Notes under the pieces: model-generated
Databases searched by the model: none
What the model was told of the DNA's origin: nothing
Seen by the model: only the letters and a program-made list of their open reading frames with translations
Assembly: GCA_019454045.1 (NCBI GenBank)
Contig: SKCR01026799.1
Coordinates: forward strand, 20,890-84,889
DNA: 64,000 nt
Source of the DNA: Zanthoxylum bungeanum
Lineage: Eukaryota > Streptophyta > Magnoliopsida > Sapindales > Rutaceae
Direction: 5' to 3'
Shown here: in pieces, positions 43,983 through 56,020 of the stretch
How positions within the stretch are numbered: position 1 is the stretch's first letter
Layout: each line of letters opens with the position of its first letter
Made by a program: the position numbers and the translations under genes

Positions 43983-46328
43983 TGAGGTGTGAATAGAATG
44001 AAAGAATATCTTGCGGGTATTAAGGGTAATGTCGCGCCATGTACAATGGTTCCTCCAGAAGTACAATCAAAGATAAATGAGTTTATGAAGAAAAAATAAG
44101 ATAAAAAAAAAGGATGCACAATTTTATCGAGAAAAAAGAATTGATAAAGGTGCCTCTCTACATCGTTCATCTTTTGGTAGTTCACAAGGAAGTATATCAA
44201 AGAGAATAGTTAGAGGGACAATGGATAGATTTGTGGTGAATATTGAAGAGGGAGAATTGAAGGACGATCCGATATGGCCTTCACAAGGAAGTGTTCAAGA
44301 TCTTCGTGATCAGACAATATAAGATATTGGTAGGTTTTTTATGAGAATGGCATTGCTTTTAATGCACGGACAGCATATGAGTTATTAACAACTATACTGA
44401 AAAGGGAATTAGAAAATACGAGAGAAGTTGTTGATGAAGTAAAGAAAACATGGAGCCAAACATGGGTGAGCATTATGTCAGATGGGTGGAAGGATATGAG
44501 AGGAAGACAATTGGTAAACTTCCTTGTGAATAATCCGTTTGGGAATTTTTTTCTTAAATCTGTGGATGTTAGTGATGTAGTGAAAGATGCGAATTTATTG
44601 TTCAACATGCTTGATGATGTTGTTGAAGAAGTAGGCAAAGATAGTATGATTCAAGTGATTACAGATAATGCATCCAACTATAAGAAAGCAGGTGAACTTT
44701 TAATGGCAAAGAGGAAAAGATTGTGGTGGACGTCGTGTGCAGTGCATTGTATTGATTTAATGCTTGAAGATATTGGAAAGCTACCTCAACATAAAAATGC
44801 ATTGTTAAAAGCAAAAAAGGTAAACTTACATATTTTAGTAAATATCTTCTTAGTTCACGTAATAAATTTTTAATTGTTAATGTCATTTAACAGGTCTGTA
44901 ATTTCATTTATAATCATGGAGTGGTGGTGGCTTTAATGAGAAGTTTCACAAAGAAAGATTTAGTTCGCCCCGCTCCGACAAGGTTTGCAACTGCATTCTT
45001 AACATTAGAAAGTATGTATGGTTTAAAGCAACCCTTGCGGCAAATGTTTACTTCAAAAGATTGAGATGACCTTACTTTCTCCAAGAAGTCAGAAGGGAAA
45101 GATGTGAACAAAATAATTTTGAGTGAAAGGTTTTGGATTTGTGTAGCTTATGCATTGAAAACAACCAAACCTCTAGTTCATGTGTTGAGGATGACAGATG
45201 GAGAAAAAGTTCATTGTATGAGATTTATATATAGTGCCATGGATAGAGCAAAAGAGGAGATAGCAAAAAATTTGGGACATGAGGCTGGTGCTTACAAGGA
45301 GACTTGGAAAATAATTGATGATAGGTGGGAGTCTTAGTTGCACCGTCAATTGCATACGGCTGTCTATTTTTAAAATCCTCAAATCCAGTATGCAGACAAT
45401 CCTCCTTCCAAGAATCCAGAGATTAAGCGTGGGTTTATTTTATGCATGACCAAACTGTTGCCCAATCCTGACGATCAATATACGACAGATGTACAAGCGG
45501 ATACTTTTCTAAATAGGCAAGGATTATTTGGCGTCAAGAATGCTAGACATACCGTCTTCAATCGTACTCATGGTATTTGAATTATCACTTTTGTGTTATT
45601 ATTCACTATAAGATATTATATGAACTTGAAAAGTGTATATTTAATTTTATATTTTTATTATAGCTAACTGGTGGAGACAATACGGTGATGAAACTCTGCA
45701 ACTGCAGTGTTTGGCAATAAAGGTTTTAAGTCTAACATGCTCATCCTCAGGGTGTGAACGCAACTAGAGTATATTTAATATGGTATGATCTAATAATAAT
45801 TAATATCTTGTGAATACAACTTCTTTATTTAACTTTTGATAATTTGAATAAATAGTTTGTAGATTCATACAAAAAAGAGAAATAGATTATCCACCGAGAA
45901 ATTGAACTCATTACTGTACATAATGTACAATATGCGATTGAAGCAAAAATACATGAAAAACATTCATTTCAATCGGATAATGATCCTTTGATTGAGGATG
46001 AGTTGCCTTCTGATGATGAATGGGTAGCCGGAGAAAGCTTTGTGGAGAATACATCCGTTGAACAACCGAGTGGAAGTAGAGCATCTGCACAAAAAAGGAG
46101 CAGAGACCAAAGTAAGTTAATTACAAAAATAATACAATTTATATAATACAAATTAAAAAATAATACGACTTTATGTTATTGTTAGGGAAAGAAAAAGCTC
46201 CACAATTAGTGGATGAAGACAATATAAGTGAAGGAGGTTCTTTGGAGGATGACAAATCTGATGATGAGAGAGATTTTGACACAAGCTTCATGCCACTAGA
46301 CACAAATGATAGCTTATTTAGGGATTAG
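43983..46328 (+). pseudogene. DUF659/hAT transposase, broken
   Basis: In order: a BED-like segment (RMKEYLAGIKGNVAPC near 44000), then GTMDRFVVNIEEGEL, then the DUF659 core (44466-44820: SIMSDGWKDMRGRQLVNFLV, VIQVITDNASN-like text reading IQVITDNASNYKKAGELL, CAVHCIDLMLEDIGKL). After a small intron (about 44818-44893) come VCNFIYNHGVVVALM and RPAPTRFATAFLTLESMYGL, then AYALKTTKPLVHVLRMTDGE. A degenerate hAT dimerisation block NWWRQYGDETLQLQCLAIKV, SSGCERN lies near 45663-45765, and an acidic C-tail at 45900-46110. Stops at 45062, 45337 and elsewhere make it inactive. Confidence 0.85.
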
Positions 46329-46540
46329 TTATCAATAGTTTGTTGAACATATTATGAATTATGAAAAAATGAATGTATTTTGGATTTAATATGTTTTTAT
46401 TATTACGATATTACATTTTTTATTATTTTTTCGATTTTCGGATTGAGGCGCCCGCCTCGCCGCCTCGAAGCGGTCCACCTCGCGCCTCAATGGCCGACTG
46501 TCTCGAGGTGCCACCACGTATTTTTAAACATTTATGGCGG

Positions 46541-46837
46541 TCTAGGCCTCCACTTGCTAAATACCGACCATCAGAGCTAACAGCCAATGCGAAAATATGT
46601 TGACTATGCTTTGTAGCCCGACCTTGAGGATCTTTGGCCCCATGGGACTTCAACACTTCCTCACTAGGCCACAAATATTTTACTCCTTTCCTATTATCAA
46701 CATCCCAATGTAAAATGTTGCCATCTTTGGAAGCTGAAAAGCCCTTTGAGTCATCCTCAGATAGAACTATAGCAGTAACAGATTGCCGGTGCTTAACCAA
46801 GACCTCGAACTCATGAGTAGCTTTAGGCTTTTGAACC
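46541..46837 (-). pseudogene. YAO-like WD40 exon, right of the hAT insertion
   Basis: After acceptor AATTCAG the minus strand reads VQKPKATHEFEVLVKHRQSV, SEDDSKGFSASKDGNILHWD, SEEVLKSHGAKDPQGRATKH and FALAVSSDGRYLASGGLDRH, the conserved first WD repeats of YAO/U3-55K. This segment has no stop. Translation runs straight into hAT sequence at 46532. Joined to exon 47180-47391 by an intron of 342 bp with phase-consistent ends. Confidence 0.9.
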
Positions 46838-47179
46838 CTGAATTGTGCACATAAAACAAAATAAGCTGACGCCAACTAAAATGAAATATGCATTAAACTA
46901 CACTCAAAATTTCTCTGATTCGAAAACAAGACAGTGTAAAGACCAAGAATTTGAATCAGAAATACTCAGTGGTATCAGAACCTCACAGGAACATAATATA
47001 CTACAATCCAATACTTCAAGATTCTCAATATAAAAACTAAAAGTTAAAAAAATAAAAACATGTCCAAAAATCCAAAATAAGCAATCAAATACCACTGCAA
47101 ACTAATCTACAGACAACCAATGTATGTACTTTTAATGAAAGCTCACTAAAAATGGCTAGCATTTCATTATTATTATTAC
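46838..47179 (-). other. Intron of the YAO-like gene
   Basis: GT (after CTTCAAT) to CAG (TGCACAATTCAG). Joining gives ...RRAIASMVQKPKATHEF, in line with the family. AT-rich, starting with a short TAATAATAATAAT run. Confidence 0.75.
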
Positions 47180-47391
47180 ATTGAAGCAATGGCTCTCCTA
47201 ACTCTGCCACTCTCCTCCAACTGCTCATGCTGTAAAATCTTCGCACAAGCGAATCATTTTCCCCTTCTTTTTCTCCCTCATCATCATCTTTTTCTTCCTC
47301 ATCATTTTCCCTCCTCACAATTTTCCTTAACTTCTCCAAATGCTTCATCGCACGCTTTTTTCTCGCTTCATCTGCAGTCTCCTCCTCCCCG
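47180..47391 (-). pseudogene. YAO-like N-terminal exon, frameshifted and cut by copia 2
   Basis: The minus strand reads EEETADEARKKRAMKHLEKL, RKIVRRENDEEEKDDDEGEK, GENDSLV: the acidic, Lys/Glu-rich N-terminal region of YAO proteins. After DSLV a base is missing near 47240; in the corrected frame the family text KILQHEQLEESGRVRRAIAS continues. The exon is cut at 47391 by the LTR of copia element 2, so the start codon is not present here. Confidence 0.85.
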
Positions 47392-47756
47392 TGTTGTGAT
47401 TAAACACACATTATAGAGAAGAAATGAGAGAAAAATTTCCTTTATTTCACACAAACAAAGAATTACAAGCTTAAACCTAAAGCTTTACAAAAACTCTCAA
47501 ACTCTCTCTATAACACACTCACTTATGAGTTCTGGGATTTCTGGGATGTCTTACAATGGTCATGGGAGCTCCTTTTTATAGTGCCAAATCGCGTGCTATA
47601 GTAACACGCGGTTTGGGAAGCTGTCATTAAGTTGGCAGATGATGGCAGTGTCACCATCATCTTTTGGCGCCAACTTCTGCATGCTGGACTTCTGAGTTGT
47701 CTTGCATGACTTTTGCATGCATGCACATGCATACTGCTGGTATACTGCTGGCTTCA
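47392..47756 (-). mobile_element. 3' LTR of copia element 2, 365 bp
   Basis: On the minus strand it starts TGAAGCCAGCAGTATACC after a polypurine tract and ends AATCACAACA at the YAO exon. The base run CCCCG (47387-47391) is the expected position of the 5-bp target duplication; no second copy was found because the other LTR is missing. A minus-strand TATA-like string lies near 47573-47580 (CTATAAAAAGG). Confidence 0.7.
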
Positions 47757-47771
47757 AAAAATCTCCCCATC
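47757..47771 (-). promoter_or_regulatory. Polypurine tract of copia element 2
   Basis: GATGGGGAGATTTTT on the minus strand directly before the LTR start. GTGGGGAGATTC near 47910 is a second candidate. Confidence 0.55.
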
Positions 47772-47914
47772 GGTGAAGATTTGCCCAAAATCTGAGCCGA
47801 CCATCGATCATCAAAATCCGGATCCTCCAAAGGATCCTCCCCTGGCTGTGTATCTGTATGACTGTCTACGTACCCTGAGTTAGGATCAAGCCAATCATAG
47901 TTCTTTGAATCTCC

Positions 47915-49480
47915 CCACACTGACTATGTGGAGAGTTTTGTCATCCCGACTATGGCACGACAGATTTCAAGCTTCTTATTTGGTAAGACCTTCATGAACA
48001 TATCGGTACCGTTGTCATCGGTGTGAATTTCCTGAGTTGTATCAGCCTTGAGCTCAGGACGTCCCGTATCCAGTGATACCTCACATCGATATGTTTTGAC
48101 CTTGAGTGAAATGTGGAATTTTTTCCGAGATAGATAACACTCTGGCTATCACAGTACAAAGTGTACTTCTCCTGCTTGAAACCCAATTCCTGGACGAATG
48201 TCTTCATCCACAGCAATTCCTTGCAAGCTTCTGTCATTGTAATGAATTATGCATCTGTGCTTTGTAGAAAGTGCAACACATCTCTGCAACCTAGACTGCC
48301 ATGCCACAGCTCCTCCTGAGAGAGTAATCAGATACCCCGAAGTAGACTTTTGGGTATCCACATCTCCTGCCGTATCTGAATCGGTGTAGCTCATCAACAC
48401 TGGCTTGTCACTGCTTCCAATACATAACCTCATCTTGGAAGTGCCTCGAAGATACCACATAATCCATTTGACAGCGTTCCATTATTCTTTTCCTGGGTTT
48501 GACATAAACCGGCTGACCAATTCGACTGCGTGTGCTAAGTCTGGCCTCGTGAACACCATGACATACATAAGACTTCCCACTTCTGAGGTGTACGGAACCT
48601 GTTTCATTTCCTCATTCTTTGTCTCGGTAGAGGGACTCTGCTGCGTACTCAATCTAAAGTGGGTAGCAAGAGGAGTGCTAACCGCTTTAGCCTTGTCCAT
48701 CTGGAATCTCTGAAGTACCATCTCGATGTACTCCTCCTGTGAAAAATATAAATTCCTGGCTTTCCGATCACGACCGATCCTGATGCCAATAATATGTTTA
48801 GCTGGCCCTAAATCTTTCATCTCAAAAGACTTACTCAGTTGCTGCTTCAAATTATCAATCATCGATTGATTCCGACAACTATCAACATATCATCTACATA
48901 TAACAGTAAGATGATAAAGTCATCGTCAGAAAACTTCTGAACGAAAACAAAATGGTATGAAGTGGTCTTTTTGTATCCCTGCTCCCCCATAATTGACTCA
49001 AACTTCATGTACCACTGTCTAGGTGCCTGTTTCAAACCGTAAAGGCTTTTCATGAGTCTGCACACATAATCCTCTTTCCCGCTGACTCTGAAGCCTTCTG
49101 GTTGCTCTATGTAAAATTCTTCTTCCAGATCTCCGTGAATAAATGCGGTCTTGACATCCATCTGCTCGATCTCCAAATCAAGGCTTGCTGCTAAGCTGAG
49201 TACCACTTTGATGGATGACATCTTCACAACTGGAGAGAAGATTTTATCGAAGTCAATGACTTTCCTCTGATTGAATCCCTTGACGACTAATCTGGCTTTA
49301 TACCTGGGTTGTGAAGTATGCTCTTGTTGCTTCACCCTGTACACCCATTTGTTCTTCAAAGCCCGTTTGCCTTTTGGCAAGTTCACCAACTCAAAAGTTT
49401 GATTTTCATATAGCGATTTCATCTCATCTTGCATGGCTTCCTCTCACTTTTCTCTGTTCTCTGTTTCCACAGCCTCCTGG
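47915..49480 (-). pseudogene. Copia element 2: reverse transcriptase and RNase H
   Basis: RT blocks: MQDEMKSLYENQTFELVNLP, KGKRALKNKWVYRVKQQEH, RYKARLVVKGFNQRKVIDFD, EIEQMDVKTAFIHGDLEEEF and the catalytic LLYVDDMLIV (YVDD). It continues from 48862 (LSKSFEMKDLGPAKHIIGIR) and 48460 with RNase H (VLMSYTDSDTAGDVDTQKST, ACKELLWMKTFVQEL, YTLYCDSQSVIYLGKNSTFH). The true C-terminus KVLPNKKLEICRAIVGMTKL ends at a stop near 47930. Frames are broken near 48860, 48480 and 48250. Resembles the Tork lineage. Confidence 0.9.
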
Positions 49481-49530
49481 TAGCTCTCGGGTTCTCCCCC
49501 GTCAGTAAGCAACACATACTTATATGCAGA

Positions 49531-50650
49531 TTATCTGGTTAAAGGTCGCCTCTCTTTGTCAGACCTTCTCTGTGGAACTGTTGGTGTAGCTTCTAGTATT
49601 GGTGGTTGATCATGATCATCATCTCTGGGAGCTTCATCACCTGTACCCTCATGTCTGGGAATCTCATCTTCAACTCGTACTGGCACCGGTGCGTGAGGTT
49701 CTGGATTCACATCTCTGTATTGCTGGGGCATTGTCTTTATCTCCTTCCGGATATCTTCTATGGTCTGGCCTTCAACAAAGATAACATCTCAGCTTTTGAC
49801 AATTTTCTTCTCCACAGGATCATACAATTTGTAGCTGAAATCATCCTGACTATAGCCAATAAAGACACACTGTCGCGTCTTTGCATCAAGCTTGGATCTC
49901 TCGGCTTTTGGGATATGTACAAAAGCTTTGCACCCAAAGACATGCAAGTATTCATATGACACTTCTTTACCTGTCCAAGCTTGGTTAGGAACATTACCTT
50001 TCAGTGCGACTGCTGGGGACATGTTCAAAACATGTACTGTTGTGTTGAGTGCCTCCCCCCAAAATATCATCGGTAGCTTGGCTTGTGACAACAAGCTTCT
50101 GATCCTTTCGCACAAGGTTCTATTCATCCTCTCAGCTAGGCCATTCAGCTGAGGTGTCTTCGGAGGTGTCGTTTGATCAGATTCCTTGCGTCTTGCAGTA
50201 CTGGTCAAACAGACCTCTGTATTTTCCACTGTTGTCTGTTCTGATGCATTTGAGTTTCTTACCGGTTTCTCTCTCCACCAGGGCGTGAAACTCCTTGAAC
50301 ACTCCCAACACTTGATCTTTTCTCTTCAAGGTGTATGCCCATGTCTTCCTTGAATGATCATCAATAAATGTCACACAATACAGGACCCACCAAGTGTTAG
50401 TGTCTGCATCGGACCGCATCCATCTGAATGTATGAGATCAAGTACCTCCAGTTTCAGCTGAGGCGGGTAGCTCTGGAAGGACACTCTATTTTGCTTTCCA
50501 GCCATGCAGTGTTCACACTTTCGTAAGTGTGAGTTCTTCAATTCAGGAAGAACATTCCGCCAGCGTAGTATCTCCATCCCCGTTTGGCTCATGTGACCGA
50601 GGTTTTTGTGTCATAGCTCGGCTGCCTCATTACTATTGACTGTATTTATG
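49531..50650 (-). pseudogene. Copia element 2: GAG-pre-integrase and integrase
   Basis: Zinc region GMEILRWRNVLPELKNSHLR, CEHCMAGKQNRVSF (50592-50480); the core VTFIDDHSRKTWAYTL, CIRTDNSGKY and the Glu-bearing LNGLAERMNRTLCERI; then FWGEALNTTVHVLNMSPAVA and the Pro/Asp-rich linker before RT. At least three frame breaks (about 50410, 50210, 49790) and a stop at 49531. Confidence 0.88.
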
Positions 50651-50725
50651 CTACTATTGGAAAGCTTAGCATGCATCAAATACAGAGTTGAATCTTTCTT
50701 ACCTCGTGCCACCACCATAGATCCT

Positions 50726-51870
50726 TTAGTGCTGCAGAAAACCTTCATCATCCAGCTTGCCTGTTGAGATCAGGTTTAACCGGATGTCTGGGATGTGCTT
50801 GACTCCCTTCAACACCAGCCTTGTCCCGTTCTCTGTTTCAAGGCAAATGTCTCCCATATCGAGGGCTTCGGACTGTCCGTCATTCCCCATCCTTACAACA
50901 CCGTAGTCCCCTGGTGTGTAAGATGAAAAGAAGTCTCTGTGAGATGTGGCGTGTAAGGAGGCGCCACTATCTATCACCCAAATGGTCTCATGGCTGGCAA
51001 GATTCACAACATCTTCTTCATAAATAATGCAGAATTCTTTGGAGGTTTTCTCGGTGGTAGTAGCAACTCTTTCTTGGTTATAGTCACCATCTCTCATGGA
51101 CTGCTCGTTCTTCAGTTTGTAGCAATCCCTCTTCATATGGCCTTTCTTTTTACAGTGGTAGCACTCAATATCCCTCGTTCTTGATTTCCCTCGGTTCTTG
51201 TCTGATCTCCCTGGGCCTCGAATTTTACTCATCCCCCTTCTGGTGTTCTTCTCTGTCACTATAGCTTCTGAGGTTGAGGTTGATGCCGACTCCTACATCC
51301 TCGTCCTCTTTTCTTCCTAGAAGATCATGGTGTTTGCCATCTCCATAGTGACTTTCCCATCTGCGGCTGAATTTATCACCGTAGATCTTAACGTTTCCCA
51401 AGATTCTGGTAACATATTAAGGAGTATTAAGCCATTTACCTCATTACCGAAGTCTATGCCCAATCTAGACAGTTCTTTCATGGTTCCGAGGAAATCGTTG
51501 ATATGGTCCGCCATAGCTGTACCCTCCTAGTATTTCAAACCCATCATTTTCTTGATGTAGTACAGCTTGTTGTTGCCAGTCTTTTCTCGGAAAAGCTCCT
51601 CCAGTTTTCTCCATAAGACACGTGCATTTGCATCTTCACTAACATGGTTGATGATACTATCGTCGATCCACTGACGAATAGTACTACATGTTTTCAGGTG
51701 AAGATTAGCCTACTTCTCATCGGTCATTCCTTCTGGTTTCTCCTCCAGAAATACCGACCCATCATAGTCCTTCATATACAGAAGGTCTTTCATCATTCCT
51801 CTCCATGTGAAATAATTGGTACTAGTCAACAAAATCATTTTTCCGACACCCCATCCATCATAAAATTCTA
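50726..51870 (-). pseudogene. Copia element 2: gag and protease, 5' end lost
   Basis: Gag starts near 51865 with MILLTSTNYFTWRGMMKDLL, YMKDYDGSVF, continues through ARVLWRKLEELFREKTGNNK and ADHINDFLGTMKELSRLGID. Then the knuckle CYHCKKKGHMKRDC (CX2CX4HX4C) and protease IWVIDSGASLHATSHRDFFS. Stops occur near 51700, 51525 and 51315. Upstream of 51870 the sequence changes to an unrelated LTR-like region: no leader, primer binding site or 5' LTR of this element remains. Confidence 0.88.
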
Positions 51871-52300
51871 AGTATAATTTCAAAAAACGGACCTCACAGT
51901 TGTGTCCGGAATGGTCGAAAATGGTGGAAATGACACTTCGTATGTCAAAATCCGACACAGAGACCAAATTATAAATTTTAGAAATTACAGGGGCTAAAGT
52001 ATAATTTCCAAAAGTTCAGGGGCCAAAGTGAAATTTCGAAAATGTTCAGGGACTAAATTGAAATTTCCAAAAAGGTTAGGGACTAAATTGAAAATTACTG
52101 AAAGTTTAGGGGCTAAAATGTAATTTTCAGAAAATTCAGGGACTTATCTGAAATTTACAGACACCGCTGACACGTGGCGCTGACGTGTCGCTGACTGGGC
52201 TGCTGAATGTGCGATGATGTGGTGCTGACTGGGCGCTGAAGTGGCAACATGTGGCGGCTGACGTGGTCGTCTTCTTCCTTGAGCAGCGCGTGAAACGCGT
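51871..52300. mobile_element. LTR-like fragment with 30-bp tandem motif
   Basis: Bases 51987-52161 hold six units of about 29-31 bp built on TTCAGGGACTAAATTGAAAT, and 52162-52270 hold spaced GCTGACGTGGC/GCTGACTGGG strings. Such 'AGGGACTAAA' and 'CTGACGTGGC' runs occur in LTRs of large plant retroelements. No coding sequence. The ends are not defined. Confidence 0.6.
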
Positions 52301-54529
52301 GTCTGCGCGTTTAATTAATGTGACAATTAATTAATATTATATATATAATATTTTTCAAATATCTTATATGACAATTAATTAATGTGTATTTAATAAAATC
52401 ATGTATTAAATACTATTAATTAGGAAATGTCCAAAATATCATTATGCATGTATTAATTCGTTTAACCGTTAAACGATTTATAAATAATCATTATTTTTTA
52501 TAATTGTTGCCCTAGTACTCTACGAGTATATTTCATCATGTGAGACTCTCTAAGTTCAAGTATATCCGTCACAAAATCCAATTTCGTGTCCATAATTTAC
52601 CCACCCGTAAATTATGACGACCACGTATAAACTCGCTAAACTATATATGTCGAGATCATTGCATACGTATAATCCAACTGTCATAATATCCGAATTATAC
52701 CAGGGATACATATATAAACGTCAAATCTCTTTAGTTATAATCCTGTCAACACATTAATTAAAGATCTCTTAATAACACTTAGAACTCACTTCTAGAGTGT
52801 ATCATAAACCCATGGATTTAACAGATCGCCAACCCATATTGAATACCTATGCTCTGCACATAGAACTTGATGGAATTGGTGCTTCGAGTGCCAATTCGAT
52901 TTGTATATTTTATTATTTATTAATAAAATAACTACATATTTCATTTCACACCTCATTAATGGTATTGTCATTATGCGTATTAGATCAATGTATAGATATG
53001 CTAAGAATGACATCAACCTTAGAATAATTTTGACACTAGGTGTAAACTATTCTTAAAGTAAATATTGTAAACTATTCTTAAAGTAAATATTCATAGTCGT
53101 TGATTTTGGAATACGATCGAATTCCTATAACCTAGAAGACTAGCACTTGTCGTATATTGGAATTGGAGTTCCAATGGTTTAACGCGATGTACCATGAGGT
53201 TTGGAAATTCGTATAGACATGTGGGTATTCGTTGGAGCGAATACTGAATTACTCACATGTGATTCCTAATAGTTGGATGTATACATCACCGTCAATAGGA
53301 ATCTCCTCGAGTCGAGTAGTATATGTAATCCTTTGACTATAGGATAACATTGATTTTGTGTGAGATCCTCCACACTTAGATGCCATGTATGTCGGAAACC
53401 TTTCATAGTCTGGCCTCTAGATGTTCGTTGGGTGTGGACCGATGAACTCAGTAATCAAATGTGAAGCAAGATAGGATCTATCGGTCTATATATGTACCAT
53501 AAGGGGTTTAGGTATCCATTTGAATTAAGTCAAGATTCTTAAAAACTTTGGCCAAAGCCGATCACCTAGGGTGGATCACATCAGTTGTAAAGAATCGTGG
53601 ACATGTCGACATGAGATGTGCGCCTCGAAAACTTGACGGTATATTCTACGACAGATGGATTGTTAAACATATGTGATGACATCGACTTGTATAGTTAGAA
53701 AGATCATTCGTGTTCTTCGTGAATTCTTAGGTGGCCTAATTACGTACATATTAGCTAGGCTTATATGACGAACGTGTCTGAACTTAGAGAGTCCCAATAT
53801 GAAGTGTACTCATTGAGCACTTGGGTAGCCGATTAATTTTGATAAAGTATAATTTTCGATATTATAATTATCAATCAAGTGTTATTGGATAACATTGATT
53901 ATTTACTTGGACCTAATTGAATTAATTGGATAATTCAATAATTACACAATGGCCTAATTGTAAAATCATAATTATTTCTACCATTTGAGGATATTATGGT
54001 AATTGTAAGTATGTAATAATATGTGGTTTTGGCTTGATTTAATTGGATTAAATCAAAGTGGTAAACATTGAACTAATTCATTTCCTAATCTTTGGCTTGA
54101 TTTAATTGGATAAAATTAAAGTGGGAGACAACGAAGATTAGTCACACCTAATTATACATATTTGGACAAATTAGATTAAGCCCACTTAAAAGGTTATTAC
54201 AACTTTTATTAATTAAAAATTGCCTAAGTTTTGCTATAAATAGCAAGCTTTAGGAAGGTTTTAATTACAAGTACAAATACAAGCATAAACAAATTCTTGA
54301 GAGATTAGCCTAAGTTAGAAAAGTTTTTAGAGAAGCTTGTGAGTTCTCTACAACATTTCATCTAGGAGAAATCAAGATTGGATCTTCGATCTTGAAGTGA
54401 AGGTTACAAGCATTGGAAACAAGATTGGATCTTGAAGTCAAGTTTGTGCACCTTGGAGGTTCTCCAACAATTTCAACAAAGGAGCGATAAATTGGATCTT
54501 GCTTCAAACTTACTAGGTAAAGTTTTGAT
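52301..54529. other. Non-coding retroelement-like DNA, no gene seen
   Basis: No frame longer than 75 codons and no recognised domain. A direct 25-bp duplication GTAAACTATTCTTAAAGTAA... lies at 53042-53066 and 53067-53091. A TATA box (GCTATAAATAGC) is at about 54233-54244, followed by A-rich leader-like DNA, as in a long LTR reading to the right. The text before and after 53000 may be two different LTR fragments. Confidence 0.45.
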
Positions 54530-54772
54530 GTGATCCTAGCTGCACCTGGTTCGGTCCAGACCACAATCGATCCAATTCATGTACCAGTTGGACCAATTAC
54601 AAGACACAGAGCTAAGAAGATTTATGACGCTATGGCAGGCCTAGCCCAACGTCATGTAGCTGAATTGAACAAGCACGTTCGAGACCAATTGGACTTCAAG
54701 GAAGAGGGTTCAAGAGTTATACACTTGACCCAAGTCATCGAGGAGCAGCATGGATCGATTTCGTTTGCTTAG
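54530..54772 (+). pseudogene. C-terminal tail of a gypsy polyprotein
   Basis: The frame reads DPIHVPVGPITRHRAKKIYD, AMAGLAQRHVAELNKHVRDQ. The block VPxGPxTRxRAKK is the conserved tail seen at the end of many chromodomain-type gypsy Gag-Pol proteins in plants. Only this tail is present; protease to integrase are missing, and the text before it is LTR-like, so the piece is a deletion remnant. Confidence 0.6.
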
Positions 54773-54779
54773 GATTATT

Positions 54780-55250
54780 TATTATTTATTTGCATGTATG
54801 GAACCAACATGGATGACCATTTTTATTTATTATTTGGGTTAGTTTATTTTATTTATTTGTGGATTCAAAATGGGCTAGAAATTAGCAGTTATGGGCTTTT
54901 AGTTGGTAATGGGTAGTTTAAGGTTATTTTAGACTTTTGGCTCTATTAGGGTTTGAGCATATTACTATTTAAACTAAAAAACAACTCTTAATGAAGGACC
55001 GAATATTCTTGTGCGTGAATAGTGATTTTTCTTTGAGATTGAGAAATTTTTATCAAAGTTCAGTGATTGAACAAAGACTTATCAAAGGGTTGGCATCCTT
55101 TGTAGCGTCTAATTTGCTGACAAAATTCATCTGAGGCTATTTCCAAGGGTTTTCAAGAACATGTTCTTTGGGGGTCTACGGGATCTTGGATCGGGTTTCA
55201 TCTTTTCGTATCCGGTTTGATCTTCTCCTAAACTATGTTTATTTGTGTAT
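54780..55250 (+). mobile_element. LTR of the chromodomain-type gypsy fragment
   Basis: Follows the polyprotein tail and shows typical late-LTR strings: TTAGGGTTTGAGC, a tract of AACAAAGACTTATCAAAGGG, TTGGCATCCTTTGTAGCG. No coding sequence; left and right ends approximate. Confidence 0.5.
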
Positions 55251-56020
55251 TAGATGCATGATCACATAGCTTAATGTTGAATAAGACTAATCAATTGTGT
55301 TAGGATACTTTAGAATTATAAACACATCATGCTTGTAATTAGGTCAAAGATGTTCATGTTGGACATGAAACAATTAATTAGAGTTTGAAACTCTAGATTA
55401 AAGCGTAGAGCTATGACTACCATTATAGAATTACTTGACCACCTTTGGGTGACCTAGAATTGTTCATGAGACATTTCTTATTGGGATTCTAATTTGATTT
55501 GTGTAATAGATTCAAAATTTACGCAAGTGTGTATTTAGAATAAATTTATGTTTTTGTAAAAATATTTAATATTTTGAAAAACTTGATTTTTATTCTATAA
55601 CATGTGTTAATGTTGGTTTTGAAATTTAAAATTAATTTTGGGTGTTTTTGAAATGTTCAGGGAAGACCGGAAAGGATTAGGGTCAAAGACCCTAATTCAT
55701 TCAGCTCATTGGAATGTGAGCTGAATGAAAAGGAAACAAATTAAAAAAAAAGAATGTTACTGTTAGCTACAGTGCGCCCGCGCACCGTAGCGCACTACTC
55801 GCGGGGGCAACAATTTTATTTTTGTTCATTCGGTAGTTTCCGGACTCCGATTCAGTCCCGATTTTTTCCTATACACTCGTAATGGAATATTGTATTTCAT
55901 TAAATGATTTAAAATTACACCCATACTTGATATCCATGGGTTAGACCCATTTCCGCTGCGCAGGGCACCGATCAGACCCTAGGGGTTCCACAACTGCCCC
56001 AACAGAACTGACAGATCCTT
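55251..56020 (+). other. LTR-like fragment, family unknown
   Basis: GC-rich patch at 55775-55815 (GTGCGCCCGCGCACCGTAGC), then TTTCCGCTGCGCAGGGCACC and CAACTGCCCCAACA near 55945-56005, strings seen near the ends of copia LTRs. No frame of interest. Confidence 0.4.

Larger units (their letters stand above)
42933..46532 (+). mobile_element. hAT transposon 2 (DUF659 type), 3600 bp
   Basis: The left end CAGTGTTTTAAAACTCGG and the complement of the right end (AATGTTTAAAAATACG) are imperfect inverted repeats, flanked by TATGGTGG (42925-42932) and TATGGCGG (46533-46540), 7 of 8 matching. GC-rich subterminal arrays of GCCGCCTC/GAGGCGGCC occupy about 42950-43110 and 46440-46515. The interior carries a broken DUF659/hAT transposase on the plus strand. 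Inserted in a coding exon of the YAO-like gene. Confidence 0.85.
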
